A stretch of 64,000 bases of DNA from Taxillus chinensis (Eukaryota; Streptophyta; Magnoliopsida; Santalales; Loranthaceae): the NCBI GenBank assembly GCA_023512835.1, contig CM042090.1, positions 18,382,356 to 18,446,355 of the forward strand, read 5' to 3'. The translations under genes and the position numbers were made by a program. Position 1 is the stretch's first letter. Each line of letters starts with the position of its first letter. This document shows positions 56,151 to 64,000 of the stretch, in pieces. Under the pieces are notes generated by a model that was not told the origin of the DNA, searched no databases, and saw only the letters and a program-made list of their open reading frames with translations.

Positions 56151-57954
56151 AGGCTCGGAAAGCAGAAGTATATCGCGTTGCATACGTATTTTGTAGGTAT
56201 GCAACTTCCCAATCTCATTCTCTCAGTATATTTTGTATGTCTTAACCTTATTCTCCTGATTTGGGGAGACAATATTAGTACATTTTGTTATGCTTGATGT
56301 TATTCTCTCTTCTCGTGAAATGCATACATATAGTAGTTTGTTTTTGTTTCTTCATTGTATTTATTAAAAAATAAATTTGAATTTACGGTCATGTTTTCAC
56401 TTTTTTTTTTTAAATAATTGATAAAGATTTAAATAGAATATTGATATAATAGAGAGGAAAGAAAGAAAATAGAGTGATTTTGGAGTATTGTTTTTTTAAA
56501 ATAATAAGTAACAAGTAAAGAGTTGCTGATAATATGGTGTCTGGAGCCTCCTGGAAAGTGGAAGATGATCGGGTATGGGAAAGACTGAATAGTATTAGAT
56601 GAATGCATTTATTGGGTAAAATTTTCCGGTCCTTGTGAATTGTGATATCTGCTGGGCTGTGTGAAGTTGTGCCTGCCTGAGGTCAACCATTGGTGTTAGC
56701 ATTAAAAGTTTTAAATGAAAATGTTCATAATAAATAAGTACAGATATATTGGTCAAAGTTTCATGATAAAATTTTATATTTTGATTGTATTTTATTTGAT
56801 CATGTAAATTAAAAATTATTTATATTTTAAAGAATTATAAAATTTCTTGACAATTTAAAATTTATCATATCTATTGAAATTTTAAATTTTAAAATTTATG
56901 ATAAAAATTAGAAAATATATAAAAAAAACCAATAGTAATACATTTTTTGTAACCGGAAATTCTTCCTCCAAGATCCTGGTTGAACAATTGAGAATGTATC
57001 CTTTTCTCCTATTGGCAACATTAATATCTTTTTTCAGTGTAAGACATAAAATGAATTATCATGATTTTATTTGCTAGTGTAATAGACTCACCACCAATTG
57101 TTGGCAAGGAAGCAACAACAGCGGAAAAAGTAAGTGTATTCGGTACATACAACCATGAATGCTCCCCTAACAAACCCCCAATGCTCCAACAACAAACCCC
57201 CAGGCTGAAATTCTCTCTTCTCTCTCTTTCTTTCCTCATTCATGCACTCACGTGGCTTCTATTCTCTTATCATTTATTGCTCCTTCGTATCGTCGGCCTC
57301 AATGTCTTCTCTACATGGGAGATGAATTAACTGATAATGCGTTAGAGTTAGTTAAAAGTGCACCGACCCGATTGAGTTTCTTTATTAAAGCGCATGATCT
57401 TGTGCTTGTTGATTGGAGGGCCTCTGGTTTCCTCATATCCTGGTTTGCGACTTCAATGTTGTTTCCTGTGTTTTCAATCCAAACTGAATTTTAATTTTTT
57501 AAATTTATGTTCTGTGTTTTTTTTTAAGAAGAATGATCTGAACCTCGGTGTTATCTCTGGTGGCATTTGCATAGAACTACCTATCATTTTTCTGAGTTGC
57601 ATGTAAAACATGATTGAGGAATGAAATTTTCCATGTCCCTCTTTTACCCTGCTCACCTGTGTAATAGTCAGACAATGGGATATAATTTGTTGATGAGACA
57701 GGGTGCCCGGCCGCCTGCATGTAACAAGATAAGTATCTATAGGGTACGAAGCTTAAAGTGTGGAGCAAATAATCTGGAGATGCTCATCCTTTAATCTACC
57801 TTCGCTCAAGCCAAGCATGCTTAATTAACGTGTCACTCCAGGACTGTCCCTATTGAGACAGCGAGATGCAAAATTCACGCAACCATCTGTCATTATTGGT
57901 TTTAACTTATGATTAGTTATAGTAATTGTTTACGGCTTACACGTTTACGTCTTA

Positions 57955-57993
<39 letters not shown>

Positions 57994-58598
57994 TTTACTT
58001 TTATCGGGTTTAACTGCATTTGTGGTTTGAAGCATGCAAAGCACGGTTCTCTATTCAATGAGGTAGTTGAGGAATGAGCTTTCTCATACCGCAAAGATTA
58101 ATGTTGTCTGTTTTGTTGTTCCCTATATGCTTTTGACCCTGTTCTGCTATATAGTAAGCCCCGATGGTCCCAGTGTATATATGTTGAAGTTGGTGGTTAT
58201 GCCAGTTGCATGATTAATGATATAAATGTCGATCGTCTTGGCTGGCAAAAATTAATTTTGCTCTTCAATAGATACTCCGTTTTTCTTCAAATTCAAATAA
58301 TTATCTAACATATTACATATGTAATGCACAAAGTTCATTGGCTAGCAGGTCTATTTCACTAAGCTGCTCCTTGCACATTACCTCGTTGGGTGTGTTCTCT
58401 AATCCAGAGTACTAGCTCCTGCTAAGGAATAAAAAAGCTTTTTATAATTTATTGTTTTGATACTAACGTTGTAAGTTGTAACTGCTTTTGAACTGATCCT
58501 AGATATGGCCTTCATCCACAAGGATCGCATAATAATGGTACCAAGAAGCAGGAAACTGAATACATGCTTTTAATCTGGATTATCGGGCTCAAACAAAT
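56151..58598. other. intergenic, no supported gene
   Basis: 56740-56940 is AT-rich. 57060-57500 has several open frames (one starts MGDELTDNALELVKSAPTR at 57319) but no motif I know and no clear splice partners. A (TA)n repeat lies at 57959-57988. Nothing extends the PPDK fragment beyond about 56150. Confidence 0.45.
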
Positions 58599-58871
58599 TT
58601 AAAAGTTCATGCACAAATCTTTCCAAAGCAACACAAACGTGCATAAATTGTCACGACATGTGCCTTCCAATCTGTAAGTACTTGGAACTCCTGCAAGAAG
58701 GGCAATGCGAGCAACCTGCATCTCGAAGATTATCGCTCCCATGACCCGGATCCATATTTTGAGGATTCCACAAAGCCTGGACCCCACTGATCCGGTTTCA
58801 CATTCATCGGCTTCCATAATCCTTGGACCTATCCAGCATAAGATAATTCTCCAATCACCCCTGCTCTCCAA
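58599..58871 (-). CDS. hypothetical ORF, 90 residues, doubtful
   Basis: An open minus-strand frame in a locally GC-richer block, with balanced composition (for example IWIRVMGAIIFEMQVARIAL). The frame stays open a little upstream of the first Met (HHAWDDHEKVL), which may hint at an exon of a decayed gene. I recognise no family and see no promoter or splice support. Confidence 0.15.
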   Translation of the reverse strand: MESRGDWRIILCWIGPRIMEADECETGSVGSRLCGILKIWIRVMGAIIFEMQVARIALLAGVPSTYRLEGTCRDNLCTFVLLWKDLCMNF

Positions 58872-58945
58872 AACCTTCTCGTGGTCGTCCCAAGCATGGT
58901 GGACTCTTTAATGTCCTTACCATATGACTACACTGAGCTCATTTG

Positions 58946-58989
<44 letters not shown>

Positions 58990-61872
58990 CATCTCTTTGA
59001 AGTTTGAAATAAGAAAGGGAACATTGTAGAGCAACTAAAAAAAGTTAAACTGAGAAGAGAGTGATGTTCAAGCTTAGATTTCAGAGTACTTCAGTGCTCA
59101 ACAAAAAAAAATGTATTGTGCATCCCCTGTTTTGTAACATTTTCAGAAACCAAATAAATAAAATGAAATTTATTGGATAGTTGGGGCACGAAAGTAATCC
59201 AATTAGTCCTTGGTTTGTCGATCCAGCCATGCATACATGATTCGTGGCCTTAAAGAAAATAAGAATGAGAAGTAGTGGAGTACAATAATGACGAAGGTCC
59301 CCATGTTTCTGTTATCACGTTTAAGGAAGATAAATTGTGGGTTGCTGCCGTACTGGTGCTACCTGCACTCACTTTAACCCCCTGCCCTTGTTTTTAAAGA
59401 ATGGTTCTCCAGCCTAGAAAGTGAAAGTGCTGAACAGGAAAACTGGCCCCAATGCATAACAAAAGGCCCGGAAAGCAAAAGCAGGCATCTGTAAGACACT
59501 TATGGAATTAAGTACTTAAGAAACAACTATTCCGTATTAATGAGTACTCGTCCTAATGTCAATCACTAACAAGTTTGGTGGATGTGCTTTAGTACCATGC
59601 TTAAGTTTAGTGGGTCCTCTTGTATTTATCATTAATTAGATAATAAGCCTTCCTTCAGCCAATTCGCTTTCCAGCTCCTGCCGATCATCTCCTTGCTAAT
59701 AAAGTTGCAGTTCTCCTGAAAGGCGCATCCTAATTAAGTTGTCGCTGAAACAGGCAGTGTAAGTGTGTAACAAAAGCATATCCTTTTGTCGGTTCAGTTC
59801 TTGTCTGCTTTTCTTTTTTGTTAGTTCCTGCAGCCATTCGTTTATGACTGGCTGCAGAGAAACGCCCAGGAAAGAGGATTAATATATTACTCGCGCGGGG
59901 ATGACAATTAAAGGTGGCCGGGGATGACAAACTTTCAAATGTAAAATTTTAATAATATATATATACTATTAAAATTAACCAGTCAAAATATATTGTTGAT
60001 CATGTTATTTGATGCAGTCAAAAAATGATTGATTAAGTTTTATAAAAAATAACTTTTTAACTAAATTTTTGCTAAAAAATTTAGCAAATGCATAGAAAAC
60101 CCATGACTGAGTGAAGTCTGTTTGAGGTGGCAACCAACTAGAGCTGCGCTCCAGGATTCACTAAACTGTGGGGATGGGGGTCATTACATGTCAAATGAGT
60201 TAATATCTAAATGTGAAATTATTTTAATAATTAAAAATGTTGCATATATATATCCTCAGATTGCCCGTGCACTAATCACCACAAATCTACAATATCCTTT
60301 TGGTTATTATTATTTTTTCTTAAAAAGTGGATTTACTGCTTACTTTTCTGTAAAACGCTCTTTTTTTCACCGCCCACTTTTCATTAACGTGTTTTCACTC
60401 TCGCCTGTCGCTCCAATCTTCTTCCCCGTGCTAGCTAGTGTTCACTATTATATATTATATATTATAGTTTTGGAGCCCGGCCGTCACGCAGTGAATAATG
60501 GGTTGCCCAGTCGTTTTCCAATGACAAAACGTCATCAATTTTCATATGACTAACCTAAAATGTCATTTTACATTTTATTCCAATTTTAAGAAAGAAAGAA
60601 AAAAAAAAAGTAATTTCTTTCAACCGCCAAGGCGCGCGGTCGAACTGACAGCCTACAATGAGCTGGGAGTTAGGTAAGCAGGAGTGGACAGTGTATGTGT
60701 GTGTGTTTTCTACTTTTTTTTTTTTAATTTTTTTTTAAATTTTCCTTGTAGTTTTAACTGGACTTATATTCTTAGTAATATTGTGAGATGGTAAAAGCAG
60801 AAGGCAACGGAAAGTAAAACGGATTGCCGTATTGCACATGGGAATGAGGTCCCCCACGCTGGTCCTGTGTCACAGACTTACTTCAATGCACTGTACGTGC
60901 ATATATAGATTAGCGCCTATGGAGCGACGTATAGGTTTTGAAATGGCTGTTGGAGACATATTATTGCATATGCTTCACCATACTTATTAATACACATTTA
61001 TTATTTTTTTTTATGTCACCTTTATCACGCCATCACGGCCACCCCAGAACACACTGCTACGCACAACCCCACCCTACCCACCCCTCTAAACTCCGCTCTA
61101 ATTAAAGCCCCCCTTTTCGTAATCCCAACTCCACTCTACTTAATTAAGCGGCCCTCATCGTATTTTGTTTTGTTTTGTTTTTAAAACAAGGAAGTATTTT
61201 GTTTTGCATCAACAAATATAAAATAAATAACTGTCATTTACGTGACGTCACTGCGAAGGCACCTTTCCGAGTGCCGTGCCCAACACCGCCCCCGCGCAGG
61301 AAAGAAATGCTGGAGTACGGACACGGCTTACCATCTCGGCACGTGGCGCAACGGCTATATCACAATGACGAAAAGGACCCCATCCATTCGCCAGATGGCA
61401 TTTTCTCCCGGCGCGTGGAGGGAACTCCGTAAGCCCTGCGAGTGGGCCACTTGAATATTTAGCTTTAAAAGAAAAGTTTACAAAATTAAATACCGAAAGT
61501 TTTATTAAATTTTGTTTAACTACGCTCACGAGTCTCTGGTCCGACAGTTATGTGCTTAACATCGCCTAACCTACTACGGTACTACCACAACTGCTCCTCC
61601 CCCAGGTGGACACAGTCGTCGGCGCCGCAACGGCCTTCTCTCCGACCACTTTATCACTCTAAAACTAGTCGCGCTTTCTCTCTCTAAAACTGCTCCCAAA
61701 CCCAAACGAACACACTATTTCTCTCTATTCAGCTACAGCTTCGAGATCGCCAAGAACACAAGACCCAATCGATTCGAATCGAAGCGTAGTGTGATTTTCT
61801 GGTTGTCTTCTTCGTGCAGGCGACGAAATCGATTTAGATTGGAAATCAAGGGTTTCAGAGCGAGCTTCGAGG
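58872..61872. other. intergenic region upstream of the QWRF gene
   Basis: (TA)n repeat at 58949-58986. No supported gene in 59000-61500. From about 61560 the DNA turns C- and pyrimidine-rich (repeated CTCTCT and CCCAAACCCAAAC), which fits a long leader and promoter of the QWRF gene. Confidence 0.5.
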
Positions 61873-61911
61873 ATGAGATGTGCTCAGATTTCTCGATTTA
61901 GTGCTCTATAA
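61873..61911 (+). other. 12-codon uORF whose stop overlaps the QWRF start codon
   Basis: ATG at 61873 reads 12 codons to TAA at 61909-61911. The last A of that stop is the first base of the main ATG (TAATG). A second upstream ATG at 61878 gives a seven-codon frame in another phase, closing at 61901. Such an arrangement suggests reinitiation or leaky scanning controls translation. Confidence 0.6.
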
Positions 61912-63461
61912 TGGTGGCTGCCGTGTCTGCCGCGCCGAATCCGAAACCCTCCTCTCACCGGAGGCCTCCTCTGCTGCCTTCGGATGTCGGAGCCGACAAT
62001 GGCGTTGGTCATAGGAAGCCTAAAGCCAGGGAAGTCACTTCTAGGTACATGGCTTCTTTGTCCTCGCCTTCGTCTTCATCGTCCTCTTCGTCTTCCGCGA
62101 ATTCGCCGGCTCCTAAGCGAAGCGCGTCTCCTCTCGTCCCGAGGACTGCGGCGGCGGCGGTTCCGTCTTCTGTGAAACAGGCGCAGTCGGTGGAGCGTAG
62201 GAGGCCGCCGGGGACTCCCTGGGCGAGCACCGTGGATTCGAGGTCCGGCAATGGTGGTCAGGTCTCGAGGGTTTTGTTCACTGCTACGAGGAGCCTATCG
62301 GTTTCGTTTCAAGGCGAGTCGTTCTCGCTTCAGGTCAGCAAGTCGAAGCCCGCACCGTCGCAGCACATTGCGAGGAAGGGAACGCCGGAAAAGAGGAAAC
62401 CGACTCCGGTCAGAGGAGGGAGGAGCGATGGGTTTGGTGGTGGAGTGGATCAGATTCATCAGGCTCAAATCGAGAACTCAAAACCGGTCGATCAGCTGCG
62501 ATGGCCAGCGAGATCGCGGCAAGGAATGATCAGAAGCGTTGATTTGGCCGATGAAGGTAAGGGATTGAGCGGATCTAGGGTTCCAACTAGTAAATCCCTA
62601 CAATCCACGATGCATGAAACTCCTAGAGCGTTTTTGAAACAGTCTGTGATGAATCAAACTCCTAAGCCTTCAGTTCTTGGTATATTAGAGTCAAGTTTAG
62701 GCAATGGGGAGTTGGTAAAGGCAGCTCCGCCTGCTGTAGGTACGAATTCAGTTATTGGTAGATTGCATTCAAATATGGGAAATGAAGAATTGGAAAAGGT
62801 GGCTCAGCCTGCTGTGGGTATGCATCCAGCTATCGGTTCTTCTATTATATCTCATCCAGTGGTTTCGGACACTGAAAGTGTGTCTTCTGGCTGCTCTTCA
62901 GGAGCGCAGGAGTGCAGTGGTCGTCTTGCTCGTGGTCAGGGTGGGACTCGGGGAATGATGGTTCCAGCCAGGTTTTCCGAAGAGACTAGCAACAGGTTCT
63001 TGCGCTTGCCAGAGCCAGGTTCGTCAGAGTCTAAGGGCAATGGATTGAAAATACCAGTATCAGCAAAGCTCATTGTTCCCAAAAAATTACCATTTGATAG
63101 CTCAACATCGTCCCCCCGAACCACCCCAGCTAGCAGGGGGATGTTATCTCCTTTACGAGGACCTGTGAGGTCTGCATCACCAAATAAGCTCACCACTTCT
63201 TCAACTTCTTCGCCATTGAAACGAATGGCCAGTCCTTCTAGGGCGCGAACACCTACAGTAAGCACATTAAGCAATAATCCCGGTGCCACACCATCACCAT
63301 CAATTCTCAATTTTTCTGCTGATGTTCGGAGAGGGAAATTGGGTGAGAACCGGATTGTTGATGCACACTCATTGAGGCTTTTATATAACCAACAGATGCA
63401 GTGGCGTTTTGTAAATGCTAGAGCAGATGCTGCCATGTTAGCACGGAGGCTTATGGCTGAG
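61911..63461 (+). CDS. QWRF motif-containing protein, first coding exon (runs off right edge)
   Basis: The first exon encodes 517 residues and ends at the donor GAG|GTACAG in phase 0. The N-terminal part is long, basic and Ser/Pro-rich with family blocks: KPKAREVTSRYMAS, ATRSLSVSFQGESFSLQVSK, RKPTPVRGG, DQLRWPARSRQG, SDTESVSSGCSSG, and a long SP/TP-rich region likely to bind microtubules and to be phosphorylated. The name-giving motif QWRF is at 497-500, in LLYNQQMQWRFVNARADAAM. The family includes augmin subunit 8-like and endosperm-defective-type proteins that bind microtubules. The remaining helical domain must lie on exons beyond 64000; no such exon is visible in 63462-64000. Reading past the donor adds six codons and a stop, which is intron. 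Met at 61911 is supported by the family-like N-terminus. Confidence 0.94.
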
Positions 63462-64000
63462 GTACAGCTCCTAGACTTCTGACTTACTATCGTGACTGTT
63501 GTTTTTGTTGTATTACAACAGTAATGAATTTTTGTTACAAATATTATAAATAGTGGCTCCGTGCATTATAGAAATGTGTTGATTTTTCGTTAATGAGTGT
63601 ACCTAATGTGTAAGTTCCAATGGCCATATGGCAAGCCCAGTAAACATAGAAACTAAAATGTCAGTGGAATTTTAGGGAAAATATGAAAGAATTTGATTTG
63701 ATCTACGATGGTTCTGGTATGGGTGATGCACACCTATGAATTCATGACTGAGTCTCCAGCTAGGACAGGCTTGAATTCAAAAGTGAAGAGGGATCATTGA
63801 TGCAAGGGAGATGCACGCACATCTATCAAATATTTAAGTTGTTTTAGCGTTTCTTTCCTAGTGCATTATTTGGAAAAAGTTCCAGATTTTATGGGTTAAC
63901 GTGTTAGCTTTATTTCTACATAACAACCCCTTTTGTTGATATTGAGGAGACAGATCACTGTCTTCCCATGAACTGAAGGAAAATTTCCCCCTATTTTCAA
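63462..64000 (+). other. intron of the QWRF gene, open at the right edge
   Basis: Starts with GTACAG. No downstream exon with the expected continuation after RRLMAE is found before the window ends. Confidence 0.7.

Noticed and set aside
57061..57500. Candidate gene with frames of 80-90 codons
   Set aside because: The frames overlap in several phases, have no recognisable motif and no consistent splice partners.
57790..57840. Sequence resembling the reverse complement of a 5S rRNA segment (CCAAGCATGCTTAA)
   Set aside because: Only about 14 bases agree and the flanks do not continue the 5S sequence; probably chance.
63462..63482. Treating the QWRF protein as complete at the stop codon 63480-63482
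   Set aside because: Family members continue well beyond RRLMAE; the GTACAG directly after it is a splice donor and the six extra codons are intron.

Overview
The window is nuclear DNA from a flowering plant, most likely a dicot. Intergenic DNA is very AT-rich, the genes have GT-AG introns, and every recognisable product belongs to a plant family: subtilase, CK2 alpha, QWRF, DUF620, DUF3054, a plastid-type methyltransferase and a glycine-rich wall protein. I cannot name the species. I see no bacterial-style operon, CRISPR array, rRNA or intact tRNA gene.

Layout from left to right. 1-221: a possible last exon pair of a plus-strand gene entering from the left. 3514-4300 (-): first three exons of a plastid DUF3054 membrane protein whose last exon I could not find. 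8624-10457 (+): a complete three-exon DUF620 gene. 16741-17722 (-): small exon-like blocks of an unrecognised gene. 18742-19926 (-): an intronless plastid ICMT/PEMT-type methyltransferase. 22631-22966 (-): an unplaced ORF. 24284-26449 (+): a three-exon gene joining armadillo-like helices to a TPR domain. 28700-30991 (-): an intact intronless subtilisin-like protease. 36841-37725 (+): a secreted glycine-rich protein. 38697-47725 (-): a complete ten-exon CK2 catalytic subunit of 333 residues, convergent with the glycine-rich gene. 49381 (or 49312)-50355 (+): a small two-exon protein that I believe belongs to an uncharacterised plant family. 53056-54561 (+): ribosomal protein S29, with its last two residues and stop in a separate 9-nt coding exon. 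54975-56150 (-): an unprocessed, frameshifted fragment of a pyruvate orthophosphate dikinase gene. 61911-63461 (+): first coding exon of a QWRF-family microtubule protein that runs off the right edge.

The genes look like independent plant genes rather than a pathway cluster. The long spaces hold short transposon remnants: two elements with inverted ends beginning TGTTTGGTA, two tRNA-like SINE candidates and a possible LINE scrap. They also hold a 256-bp tandem duplication and several microsatellites. I found no convincing new biological system. The observations most worth a second look are the PPDK pseudogene, the missing DUF3054 exon, the unrecognised minus-strand exons at 16.7-17.7 kb, the armadillo-TPR architecture and the uORF that overlaps the QWRF start codon. 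Exon boundaries were read by eye from splice consensus, reading phase and remembered family sequences; none was checked by alignment.
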